Of a DNA stretch of 64,000 nt, positions 27,063-34,910 are shown piece after piece. A program made the position numbers and the translations under genes. The notes below the pieces were generated by a model. That model saw only the letters and a program-made list of their open reading frames with translations, had not been told where the DNA came from and did no database searches. The stretch's first letter is position 1; the number at the start of each line of letters is the position of its first letter. Source of the DNA: 3-1-20CM-4-69-9 sp963833655 (GTDB taxonomy: Bacteria > Actinomycetota > Thermoleophilia > Gaiellales > Gaiellaceae); NCBI GenBank assembly GCA_963833655.1, contig CAWHYL010000001.1, positions 1 to 64,000 of the forward strand, in the 5' to 3' direction.

Positions 27063-27212
27063 CGGCTATGGTGGGTGGGCGCGTAGGTTTAGTGCAGTAG
27101 CCGCTGAGGCTCTGAGGTTTTCCTCTTCGTCTGTCACACCTGGCCTGAGTGCATCCAGGAGAGCTCGACTCGGGTTCTCCGACCCTGATCGATGAAGTTA
27201 GGAGCAGAGCAC
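27063..27212 (+). promoter_or_regulatory. Promoter and leader of the first ABM-like gene (copy 1)
   Basis: Aligns with 28759-28906 upstream of the paralogous gene. Shared blocks: CGGCTAYRRTG at the -10 position (here TATGGT at 27067), GCGCGTAG at 27079-27086, AGCCGCTGAGGCTC at 27099-27112, and a shared CCTCT...GGCCTnAGTGC segment further on. Leader length is 150 versus 148 bases. Such conservation upstream of a start suggests a shared promoter and possibly a structured 5' leader. Confidence 0.55.
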
Positions 27213-27530
27213 ATGCATGCCACCTTGAGACGCTACGAGGGTGTCGACACCAGTCGCACCGACGAGCTGACGAAGAAGGTCAACGAGAACCTAATCCCGA
27301 AGCTCAGCAAGCTACCCGGTTTCGACGGGTACTTTCTGATCGAGGCCGGCGACGGCGTGGTGACCTCGGTCAGCCTCTTCGATACGTCGGTGCATGCCGA
27401 CGAGTCGACTCGACTCGCATCCAGTTGGGTGCGCGACGAGAAGCTGGAGAGCGCGCTTCCGAACTCGCCGAAGATCACCGTCGGCGAAGTGATCGCGCGG
27501 AGCAAGACGGACGGAGCCGTTCGGGCATAA
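27213..27530 (+). CDS. ABM-like small protein (paralogue 1)
   Basis: A 105-aa single-domain protein of the dimeric alpha/beta-barrel (antibiotic-biosynthesis-monooxygenase-like) type: ATLRRYEGVDTSRTDELTKK, LPGFDGYFLIEAGDGVVTSV, STRLASSWVRDEKLESALPN and PKITVGEV. No metal or heme ligand set is obvious. AGGAGC lies 8 bases before ATG 27213. Its paralogue (same length, similar motifs) is at 28907-29242. The separate terminator at 27553 suggests its own transcript. Confidence 0.8.
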   Translation: MHATLRRYEGVDTSRTDELTKKVNENLIPKLSKLPGFDGYFLIEAGDGVVTSVSLFDTSVHADESTRLASSWVRDEKLESALPNSPKITVGEVIARSKTDGAVRA

Positions 27531-27552
27531 GGCCGCGGCTCGACGCACAGAG

Positions 27553-27571
27553 GGCCCGCTAACCGCGGGCC
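27553..27571 (+). terminator. Terminator after the first ABM-like gene
   Basis: GGCCCGC-TAACC-GCGGGCC followed by TTCTGC, 23 bases past the stop. Confidence 0.55.
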
Positions 27572-27815
27572 TTCTGCGGCACGAGCGGCATCTGATGAAA
27601 GTGATCACAACGAACGCGTTCCTCCGCAGGGCTGACTCGTCCCTTGACGCGACGCTGAATCCTGTGGCGCCCCGCTTCGGGGAGATCGTCTCCTGGGCCG
27701 CTGCAATTGCGGGGTCGGGACAGGGCACGTCCCACCGCTCGACTGAAGGCGCCGATCGATTGTCAGACTCTGCTCTTCCGCCGGTTCCTGCTAAGCGCAC
27801 ACGGTAGGTCGGCTC

Positions 27816-28604
27816 GTGTGCGGGATCGCCGGATACAGCATCGCTGTCGAGAGCACCGTCGATCGGACGGTCGCCGCCCGCGCTCTGCTTGCAGGCATCG
27901 CCGAGCGCGGAGCGGACTCGGTGGGCTTCGCCTACCGAGGCGATGACTCGACGGTCACGGTGCACAAGCAGCGCACGGGCGCAAGCGAGCTCCTCGACCG
28001 CATCGACGTGCCGCAAACCGCCGCACAGCTCCTCGTGCACGTGCGGGACTACACGAAGGGTCACCCACAGGTCGTGGCCAACAACCATCCGATCCGCCAC
28101 GGAGCGGTCGTCGGGATCCACAACGGCACGATCGCCAACGACGACGAGCTATTCGCGGCCGATGGCATCGCGCGCGCCGAGCCCAGCATGACCGTCGACT
28201 CCGAGCTGATCTTCGCGCTCGCCGAGCAGTCTCGCGGACGCACCGCCCGCGCGCTCGAGCGGCTGGTCGGCTCGATGGCGACCGCCTGGCTCGACGAAGG
28301 CCGGCAGGAGCTGCTGCTCGCGCGCGGGATGGGCCGGCCACTGTGGATCGGCACCTCCACGCAGGAGCTCTTCTTCGCGTCGACGCGCGCCGCGCTGGAA
28401 CTGGTCGAGGAGTATTCGTCCCTCAAGCTCCGCAAGCGCGAGGTGCGTGAGGGATCCGTGCTTGCGGTCAACGATGGACGGATCGTCGGGCGGGACTCGT
28501 TCCGCCCGGACATGTCGTTCGAGGAACAACCCCTGCCGGCAGTGCGCACGCCGACCGAGGCTCGCGCGACACTCGAACGACTCGCCGCACTGCACGCGAT
28601 CTAG
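27816..28604 (+). CDS. Stand-alone class II glutamine amidotransferase
   Basis: A 262-aa Ntn-hydrolase of the GlnQ/GATase2 type. The catalytic Cys is residue 2 (CGIAGYSI), with the conserved HNGTIANDDEL loop (asparagine oxyanion site) near residue 110 and RGADSVGFAYRG before it. No synthetase domain follows, unlike GlmS, PurF or AsnB, so the partner or ammonia acceptor is unknown. GTG start. It lies between two ABM-like paralogues and shares their direction, suggesting a functional link. Confidence 0.85.
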   Translation: MCGIAGYSIAVESTVDRTVAARALLAGIAERGADSVGFAYRGDDSTVTVHKQRTGASELLDRIDVPQTAAQLLVHVRDYTKGHPQVVANNHPIRHGAVVGIHNGTIANDDELFAADGIARAEPSMTVDSELIFALAEQSRGRTARALERLVGSMATAWLDEGRQELLLARGMGRPLWIGTSTQELFFASTRAALELVEEYSSLKLRKREVREGSVLAVNDGRIVGRDSFRPDMSFEEQPLPAVRTPTEARATLERLAALHAI

Positions 28605-28736
28605 CCCTCGGGGCTGGGCCCCAGTCCGGCTGTCCTGTCGCCAGGCGTTGCCGGTCGCAGGCAACCAACTTGGTTTCTACTTCGGTGGCGCCAGGAGCCA
28701 GGCTCGCCCTCGTCCGCGACGATCGCCCGGGCCGGA

Positions 28737-28906
28737 TTGTGCTCCTCGGCACAAATTTCGGCTACAATGAGGGAGCGCGTAGACCCAGCGCGGAAGCCGC
28801 TGAGGCTCCCCATTCCTCTCCGACTTACACGAAAGGCCTAAGTGCGTCGGGCGCACCCGTTCTCGGAGTTCGCCGCCGGCAAGTCGAGAGAGATGGAGGC
28901 AATCAC
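28737..28906 (+). promoter_or_regulatory. Promoter and leader of the second ABM-like gene and groESL (copy 2)
   Basis: Contains TACAAT at 28763-28768 as a strong -10. The inverted repeat TTGTGC-TCCTCG-GCACAA at 28737-28754 overlaps the -35 zone and is a candidate operator. From 28759 on it aligns with the copy 1 leader, sharing GCGCGTAG (28775-28782) and AGCCGCTGAGGCTC (28795-28808). No HrcA-type CIRCE element is visible. Since only 50 bases separate the downstream gene from groES, this promoter probably drives groESL too. Confidence 0.55.
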
Positions 28907-29242
28907 ATGTATGCGACCGTGCGCCGCTACGAGGGGATCGACAAATCCCGCTCCGAGGAAATGACGAGGAAGGTCGGCGACAGCTTGCTGCCAAGTTTGC
29001 GCGAGTTGCCCGGCTTCGGCGGCTACTACCTGATCGACGCCGGTGGGGGTGTTCTGACCTCGGTCGGGCTCTTCGAGACGTCGGCGCAGGCCCACGAGTC
29101 GACGCGTCTCGCTGCAAGGTGGGTGCGCGAGCAGAAACTCGAAGACGCGCTCCCGAACACGCCGAAGATCACAGCCGGCCCGGTCATCGCCTGCGAAGCC
29201 AGCGGCGCGGTGGTCACGAACGGGGTTGCCGCGCTCGCATAG
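28907..29242 (+). CDS. ABM-like small protein (paralogue 2), upstream of groES
   Basis: A 111-aa paralogue of the 27213-27530 product: ATVRRYEGIDKSRSEEMTRK, LPGFGGYYLIDAGGGVLTSV, STRLAARWVREQKLEDALPN and PKITAGPV, plus an extra C-terminal tail (GAVVTNGVAALA). GGAGG lies 7 bases before ATG 28907. It ends 50 bases before groES with no terminator between, so it is the likely first gene of the chaperonin transcript. Confidence 0.8.
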   Translation: MYATVRRYEGIDKSRSEEMTRKVGDSLLPSLRELPGFGGYYLIDAGGGVLTSVGLFETSAQAHESTRLAARWVREQKLEDALPNTPKITAGPVIACEASGAVVTNGVAALA

Positions 29243-29292
29243 CGCTCCCCAGAGGTCCAGACCAAGAGAGGAATTCTTTCAAGGGAGGTTTC

Positions 29293-29628
29293 ATGAATCT
29301 GCAGCCGCTTGGTGACCGCTTGATCGTCGAGGTGCTCGATGAGGAGGAGTTGACGGTGAGCGGGATTGTGTTGCCCGACACGGCGAAGGAGAAGCCGCAG
29401 CGGGGCAAGGTGCTCGCGGTCGGTCCCGGCGCTCGCAACCAGGAGACGGGCGAGTACGTCCAGATGGACGTCGCCGAGGGCGATGAGGTGGTCTTCTCCA
29501 AGTACGGCGGCACCGAGTTCAAGCTCGGCACCGACGAGGTTCTGATCTTGCGCGAGTCGGATGTGCTCGCGAAGGTCGTCAACACGGGTGGTAAGCGCAA
29601 ACGCAAGCTCGCCGGCGCCACCGCGTAG
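29293..29628 (+). CDS. groES: Co-chaperonin GroES
   Basis: Lid of the chaperonin. Starts LQPLGDRLIVEVLDEEELTV and has the mobile-loop sequence SGIVLPDTAKEKPQRG, followed by VLAVGPGARN and VVFSKYGGTEFKL. The 111-aa length includes a Lys/Arg-rich tail (GGKRKRKLAGATA) of about 14 residues not normally present. AGGGAGG is 4 bases before ATG 29293. Confidence 0.97.
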   Translation: MNLQPLGDRLIVEVLDEEELTVSGIVLPDTAKEKPQRGKVLAVGPGARNQETGEYVQMDVAEGDEVVFSKYGGTEFKLGTDEVLILRESDVLAKVVNTGGKRKRKLAGATA

Positions 29629-29652
29629 CTCGTATCGATCAGGAGGAATGAG

Positions 29653-31290
29653 ATGGCTCACAAGGAGCTGAAGTTCAACGAGGACGCGCGCCGCTCGCTC
29701 GAGCGTGGCGTGAACATCCTCGCCGACGCGGTCAAGGTCACCCTTGGCCCGAAGGGGCGCTACGTCGTGCTCGACAAGAAGTTCGGCGCTCCGACGATCA
29801 CGAACGACGGTGTCACGATCGCTCGGGAGATCGAGGTCGAGGACGTCTTCGAGAACCAGGGCGCGCAGCTGGTCCGTGAGGTCGCCACGTCGACGAACGA
29901 CGTCGCCGGCGACGGCACCACGACGGCGACGCTGCTCGCCCAAGCGATCGTGCGGGAAGGCCTGAAGAACGTCGCCGCGGGCGCGAACCCGATGGGGCTC
30001 AAGCGCGGGATCGAGACAGCGGTCGATCAGGTCGTCGAGGACCTGAAGTCGCAGTCGAAGGAGATCTCGGGCAAAGAGGACATCGCCCGGGTGGCCACGA
30101 TCTCGGCGCGTGAGCGGGAGATCGGCGATGTGATCGCGAATGCGATCGAGAAGGTCGGCAAGGACGGGGTCGTGAACGTCGAGGAGGGCCAGACGTTCGG
30201 CCTCGAGCTCGAGTTCACCGAGGGCATGCAGTTCGACAAGGGCTACCTGTCGCCGTACATGATCACCGACGCCGAGCGCATGGAGGCAGTCCTCGAGGAC
30301 CCGTACATCCTGGTCGCGAACCAGAAAATCGGCGCAATAAAGGACATCTTGCCTGTGCTCGAGCAGGTGATCCAGGCGGGCAAGCCGCTGCTGATCGTGG
30401 CGGAGGACGTCGAGGGCGAGTCGCTGGCGACGATCGTCGTCAACAAGCTGCGCGGCACGTTCACGGCCGTCGCGGTGAAGGCGCCGGGCTTCGGTGACCG
30501 CCGCAAGCGGATGCTCGAGGACATTGCGATCCTCACTGGCGCCGAGGTGATCACCGAGGAGATGGGCCTCAAGCTCGAGAACACGAAGCTCTCGCAGCTC
30601 GGCCACGCCCGGCGTGTCGTAATCGACAAGGACACGTCGACGATCATCGACGGCGCCGGTGACTCCGAGGCGATCAAGTCGCGGATCAAGCAGCTGAAGG
30701 CGGAGATCGAGAACACGGACTCCGACTTCGACCGTGAGAAGCTCCAGGAGCGGCTCGCGAAGCTGGCCGGCGGCGTTGCCGTCGTCAAGGTCGGCGCTGC
30801 GACCGAGACGGAGATGAAGGAGAAGAAGCACCGAGTCGAGGACGCGCTCCAGGCGACCCGCGCCGCGCTCGAGGAGGGCATCGTGCCCGGCGGCGGCGTC
30901 GCGCTCCTGAGCGCCAGCGCGGCGATCAAACTGGACGGCTTCGGCGATCCGGACGAGCGGACGGGGGCGCAGATCATCGTCCGCGCGCTCGAGGAGCCGC
31001 TCCGCCAGCTCGCCGACAACGCGGGCCTCGAGGCCTCGGTCGTCGTGAACAAGGTCCGCATGGCCGCGAAGGGCCAGGGCCTGAACGTCGACACGAACGA
31101 AGTCGAAGACCTCGTCAGGGCGGGCATCATCGACCCGACGATGGTCACCCGCTCCGCGCTGCAGAACGCCGCCTCGATCGCGAAGAGCATCCTCATGACC
31201 GAGGCGATCGTCGCCGAGCCACCCGAAAAGGCCGGCGCCGGCATGGCCGGAGGCATGGGCGGTATGGGCGACATGGGCGGGATGATGTAA
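29653..31290 (+). CDS. groEL: Chaperonin GroEL
   Basis: Cpn60, 545 aa, full length. ATP site with DGTTTATLLA (the family's GDGTT motif) in the equatorial domain, apical domain around DKGYLSPYMITDAERMEAVL, signature AAVEEGIVPGG-type sequence as ALEEGIVPGGGVALL, and a C-terminal GGM repeat tail (GGMGGMGDMGGMM). AGGAGG precedes ATG. It forms the ATP-driven folding chamber with GroES. Only one groEL is seen here. Confidence 0.98.
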   Translation: MAHKELKFNEDARRSLERGVNILADAVKVTLGPKGRYVVLDKKFGAPTITNDGVTIAREIEVEDVFENQGAQLVREVATSTNDVAGDGTTTATLLAQAIVREGLKNVAAGANPMGLKRGIETAVDQVVEDLKSQSKEISGKEDIARVATISAREREIGDVIANAIEKVGKDGVVNVEEGQTFGLELEFTEGMQFDKGYLSPYMITDAERMEAVLEDPYILVANQKIGAIKDILPVLEQVIQAGKPLLIVAEDVEGESLATIVVNKLRGTFTAVAVKAPGFGDRRKRMLEDIAILTGAEVITEEMGLKLENTKLSQLGHARRVVIDKDTSTIIDGAGDSEAIKSRIKQLKAEIENTDSDFDREKLQERLAKLAGGVAVVKVGAATETEMKEKKHRVEDALQATRAALEEGIVPGGGVALLSASAAIKLDGFGDPDERTGAQIIVRALEEPLRQLADNAGLEASVVVNKVRMAAKGQGLNVDTNEVEDLVRAGIIDPTMVTRSALQNAASIAKSILMTEAIVAEPPEKAGAGMAGGMGGMGDMGGMM

Positions 31291-31323
31291 GGCAAGCGCA
31301 TTGGAACGCTGAGCGGTCAGTGC

Positions 31324-31360
31324 ACCGCAGCAGGCCGGCCAGAGGTCGGCCTGCTGCGGT
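31324..31360 (+). terminator. Strong hairpin terminator of the groESL operon
   Basis: ACCGCAGCAGGCCG pairs perfectly over 14 bp with CGGCCTGCTGCGGT, loop of 9, followed by CTTC, 33 bases after groEL. Confidence 0.8.
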
Positions 31361-31542
31361 CTTCACCCCGCTCGCGGTGTCTGGCGTTCTCGAACCATGG
31401 CTTGAGAGCCGCTTCGAAAGGACCAAAGGGTTAGCCGAATGATCTGCGTGCACGCGTCGCTCCGTGTGCTCGCAGATGAACGGCACAGCCGGCTGATCGA
31501 GCCGTCGCCCTCGGTTTCTCGTTCGCCGCAAGTGCGGCGGGA

Positions 31543-32604
31543 TCAGGTTGCGGTCCGAGCGGGCAGCAGCAACCGTCCGGTGCGCCACGCAAAGGCGAAG
31601 AGCAGGACGGCGGCTCCTGAGAAGACCCCCAGGGCGCCTACGGTGACAGAGGCGGCAAGCGCCGCCGACGTTCCGACACCTGCAGCAGCCAGCGCGGCGG
31701 TTCCGGCGCCTGCCTGGGTGGCTGCGCCCGCCGGCCCGACGGGCAGCGCCGCGGCCGCGGCACCGGCGCAAAGAAACAGAAGCGCGAGCGGGAACGAGTA
31801 GCCCAGTCCGAGCGTGCCGAGCAGGATGAAGCACGCCACCCCGCGGACAAGCCAGCAGCCGAAGACGAACGCCCACGCCTGCGTTGCGCGGGATAGGGAG
31901 GTCGTGCGCGGGCTCAACCAGCGGCCGAGCCGGAAGCGCAGCGCGCGTTCACTTCCGGTAAGGCCTGGAAGTGCCACGATCACCGCGGCGGCTGCGATTC
32001 CGGCTCCGGCTACGACCGCGAGCGCGACACGCACGCCAACCCCAGCTCCTGGGAAGGCGACGGCGACGGCGGCGAGCGGCGCCAGCGCGGCGCTGTCGAT
32101 CAGACCGAGCATGACAAGCGAGAGGCTGATTGCCCGCAAACCGGCCGGACAACCTGGATAGCGGCGCACGACCGCGATCCGCATCGCATCGTCGAAGCGG
32201 CCCGGAAGCACGACCCCGATCAGCGCCGCGCCGCCGTTGCCAGCCACGAGCGCAAGCGGCGAAGGCCGCTCGCGGTTCGTAAACAACCGCGACCACCCGA
32301 GTGCCTTGAGCGCCTGGGCAAGGAGAAGCAGCAGCCCGGCCGCCACGAGCAACCCAGGCGCGCCGCGCGAGAGCGGCCACGAAGTGGTCGCGAAATGACG
32401 GACGGCCAGAAAGGCGAGGAGGAGCATGAAGGCAGCCGACCCGAGACCGAGTCCCCAGCGCGTCCTCCGCGAGTGTCGAAGCTCCCAAAGCGCTCGCATC
32501 AGTAGCCGATAGCGGCCCTCGAGCACGACCGGTGCAGCCGAGACTGCGATCGTCGCCAGCGGATCCCGCGCCGGCCGGATATCCAGCGTTGGGGTTTGCC
32601 TCAT
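31543..32604 (-). CDS. Integral membrane protein, UPF0104/lysylphosphatidylglycerol-synthase-like
   Basis: About 353 aa with eight or so hydrophobic helices (e.g. GLGLGSAAFMLLLAFLAV, APGLLVAAGLLLLLAQALKA, RVALAVVAGAGIAAAAVIVA, AASVTVGALGVFSGAAVLLF). NGGAALIGVVLPGRFDDAMR in the middle matches the conserved pattern of the membrane half of LPG synthases (UPF0104). No cytosolic transferase domain is present, so lipid flipping or glycolipid transport is the closest family role. ATG 32604 has AAGG 7 bases upstream; the frame extends to 32643. Confidence 0.75.
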   Translation of the reverse strand: MRQTPTLDIRPARDPLATIAVSAAPVVLEGRYRLLMRALWELRHSRRTRWGLGLGSAAFMLLLAFLAVRHFATTSWPLSRGAPGLLVAAGLLLLLAQALKALGWSRLFTNRERPSPLALVAGNGGAALIGVVLPGRFDDAMRIAVVRRYPGCPAGLRAISLSLVMLGLIDSAALAPLAAVAVAFPGAGVGVRVALAVVAGAGIAAAAVIVALPGLTGSERALRFRLGRWLSPRTTSLSRATQAWAFVFGCWLVRGVACFILLGTLGLGYSFPLALLFLCAGAAAAALPVGPAGAATQAGAGTAALAAAGVGTSAALAASVTVGALGVFSGAAVLLFAFAWRTGRLLLPARTAT

Positions 32605-32686
32605 GCGCTGCCTTCGAAGAGCCACCGCAGCATGCCACCTCACGCCGGCGCTGCCATCGACGCTCCCGCCGATCAGCGCCGAGGAG

Positions 32687-32790
32687 CTACGTAGGGAAGA
32701 CGAGCACCTTGTTCCCCACGTTCGCGCCTTCGAGCGCCGCGAGGGCTCGTGCGTGAGCAGCCGAAGATCGAGAAGCTGAGATCCGCCGGG
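32687..32790 (-). pseudogene. Possible C-terminal remnant of an oxidoreductase
   Basis: The - strand frame ending at 32687 reads ALAALEGANVGNKVLVFPT, resembling the last helix and strand of zinc-dependent alcohol dehydrogenases or quinone oxidoreductases. Only about 30 residues; the rest is absent. Confidence 0.25.
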
Positions 32791-32911
32791 TGCCGCCGGT
32801 GGTCTCAGGGAACGGGGCGATCCTGTTCAGACTCTGGAGAGCGGCGAGGCGCATCGGCGGTTCGGGAGGGGGACGACTCGGTGTCGGCGAACGGCCGCGT
32901 TAGGTTAGGGC

Positions 32912-33255
32912 GTGATGGGTGAGGTTGGGCGATCTTCGCTGAACCTGAACTTGTTGCTGGCGGCGGTCGAGGCGGCGCCGCCGGTCGCGGCGGTCGACGT
33001 GTTCGCCGCCGCGCTGGCGGAAGCGATCGGTGCCCGCGAGGTCAGCTTCCTGATTGCCGACTTCAGCGGGCAGTCGCTGATCCGACTGGGCCACTCGGGT
33101 GGGGAGGGGGCACTGCGGTTGCAGGGAAAGGAGACTGCGGAAAGGGTGCCGTTGGTTGGGACGCCGCACGGGCGGGCGTTGGCCGCCCAGTCCGTCGAGG
33201 TCATCGCGGAGGACCGCGGCGCTCGGTTGTTCGCGCCGGTGACCCAGGCAGGTGG
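32912..33255 (+). pseudogene. Truncated PP2C/RsbU-type phosphatase, N-terminal part
   Basis: N-terminal regulatory segment: LLLAAVEAAPPVAAVDVFAA, AREVSFLIADFSGQSLIRLG, ERVPLVGTPHGRALAAQSVE and RLFAPVTQAG. This matches the sensor part of actinobacterial RsbU-like serine phosphatases. Homology stops at about 33250; the phosphatase domain is missing and an unrelated gene fragment on the other strand begins there. The frame itself runs on to 33337 with Arg-rich nonsense. Confidence 0.55.
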
Positions 33256-33600
33256 CACCAACTGCAAACGACGGCGTGCCAGGGCGGGCTCTTCTCGAGC
33301 CGTTCGTGCAGGACGAGCGCGCCGAGCAGCACGCTAACGACCGGGTTGGCGACCGAAACCGCGGCGATCGAGGGCACCAGCCGGCCGGTCGAGAGGGAGA
33401 GCTGCAGGAACAGGAAGCCGACGATTCCGACGCCAGCCCAGGCCAGCCGCCATGACGCTGGCGAGCCCGTTCTGTGTGCAGGCTCTCGACGACCAGGTCA
33501 CCGAGCGCAGCTTTCTGCCAGAGCGTCGCGGCGAGTGCGAACCACACAGCCGCAGAGGAGCGAGCGTGTCGGCTCGCCCGTTCACCGAAGCACCCTCTCA
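33256..33600 (-). pseudogene. Fragment of a DMT (EamA-like) transporter
   Basis: The - strand reads WRLAWAGVGIVGFLFLQLSL, STGRLVPSIAAVSVANPVV and SVLLGALVLHERLEK, typical of the second half of a drug/metabolite transporter; it stops at the junction with the phosphatase remnant. Upstream, WFALAATLWQKAALGDLVVE is in another frame, so at least one frameshift near 33440. Both N- and C-terminal parts are missing. Confidence 0.5.
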
Positions 33601-33623
33601 AGTCCAGCGCCACGACGAGACGA

Positions 33624-34826
33624 CTACGGCGCTGTCGTCGTCGGCACTGTGGTCTGCGGTTCGGTCGTAACCTCGGTCGAGGGAGGGGGTGTCGGCGACG
33701 TGACGGTCGTCGCGGCTGTCGTCGGCGGGCGGACGGTCGTCGTTCGTCGCGCCGAGGTCGTCGGCGTCGACGTCTGCGTGCGGGCAGTCGTCGGACGGGT
33801 CGTCGCCGTCCCGGTGGACACGGGCGACGTCGTCGTCTCCGGGTGCGACGGCCGGTGCGGAGCGGTGACGGCTGGTGCAGGTGGCGGTCCGCCCGTGATG
33901 AGCATTGCCGCGACAACGCCACAGGCGGCAAGGACGAGCGCCGCGATGCCGGCGACAAGCGGCATGCGGCGACGAGGGCGGCCGGCCGGTGGTGGTGCCG
34001 ACAGTATCTGTGTCGTCGCAGCGGCGGGCACCGTCATGCCTTCGAGCGCACGAACCAACGCCGCGCCGTCGGCCGGCCGCCGCGACGGTTCCTTCGCAAG
34101 CGCAAACATCGCAACAGCAGCGAGCACGCGTCTCCGGTCGTCGTCGCCAACCGCCGGCAGCGGCGGTGGCTCCGCGTCGCGGTGCAGCGCAGCCACCTGC
34201 AGCGGAGACTCGGCCTCGAACGGGAGTCGTCCCGCCAGCAGGCGATACAGGATGACGCCGAACGAGTAGACGTCGCTCGCCGGCGTGACGCGCTCGCCGC
34301 GCACCTGCTCGGGCGAGATGTACGCCGCGGTGCCAAGCACTGTCCCGGCCTCCGTCAGCGTGTCCGTCCCCTGAACCCGCGCGATTCCGAAGTCCGCGAT
34401 CTTCGAACGCCGCTCCGTGTCGAACAGGACGTTGCCGGGCTTCAGGTCCCGGTGGACGACGCCGCGAGCATGGGCATGGTCCAGCCCCGCGGCGACGTCG
34501 CCGGCAATGCGGGCGATCTCCTCATCGGGCAGTGGGTCGCCCTCGGCGAGCCGCTCCTCGAGCGACCCTCCCGGGAGGTACTCGAAGACCATGTACCACC
34601 GGTTGTCTTCGCCGAAGTCGAAGAGCTGCACGATGTTCTGGTGGCTGAGGCCCGCCACGGCACGCGCTTCTCGCTCGAAGCGCTCGCGGTCGGCTGCGGG
34701 TGCGAGCAGCTTGACGACGACCTGACGGTCCAGCTCGACGTCGACCGCGAGCCAAACCTCGGCCATGCGGGTCGAACTGAGGATCTTTTGCAGCCGGTAT
34801 CGACCGGCGAGCAACGGTGCTGCCAT
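33624..34826 (-). CDS. Membrane Ser/Thr protein kinase (PknB type)
   Basis: A 400-aa kinase: catalytic domain (residues 8-265), one transmembrane helix (MPLVAGIAALVLAACGVVAAML) and a Thr/Pro-rich extracytoplasmic tail. HRDLKPGN, DFGIARV and SPEQVRGER are intact, and Lys is in VVVKLLAP. The glycine loop reads LSSTRMAEVWLAV and lacks GxG glycines, unusual for an active kinase. It is divergent from PBP2 and may control cell-wall enzymes nearby; PASTA repeats are absent. Confidence 0.9.
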   Translation of the reverse strand: MAAPLLAGRYRLQKILSSTRMAEVWLAVDVELDRQVVVKLLAPAADRERFEREARAVAGLSHQNIVQLFDFGEDNRWYMVFEYLPGGSLEERLAEGDPLPDEEIARIAGDVAAGLDHAHARGVVHRDLKPGNVLFDTERRSKIADFGIARVQGTDTLTEAGTVLGTAAYISPEQVRGERVTPASDVYSFGVILYRLLAGRLPFEAESPLQVAALHRDAEPPPLPAVGDDDRRRVLAAVAMFALAKEPSRRPADGAALVRALEGMTVPAAATTQILSAPPPAGRPRRRMPLVAGIAALVLAACGVVAAMLITGGPPPAPAVTAPHRPSHPETTTSPVSTGTATTRPTTARTQTSTPTTSARRTTTVRPPTTAATTVTSPTPPPSTEVTTEPQTTVPTTTAP

Positions 34827-34910
34827 CAGGAGTCCTGCTCCTACCCGAACGAAGCTGGCCTTATGCGATGGTGGATAGGCTTGACCCGCCGCGCTCGAAA
34901 GGATCGTTCA

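Noticed and set aside
28605..29292. CIRCE/HrcA site upstream of groES
   Set aside because: No TTAGCACTC-N9-GAGTGCTAA-like element is present on either strand.
33474..34910. Long upstream extension of the PBP2 frame
   Set aside because: It lies antisense to the kinase gene, is Arg-rich and not protein-like; a good ribosome binding site and ATG occur at 34911.
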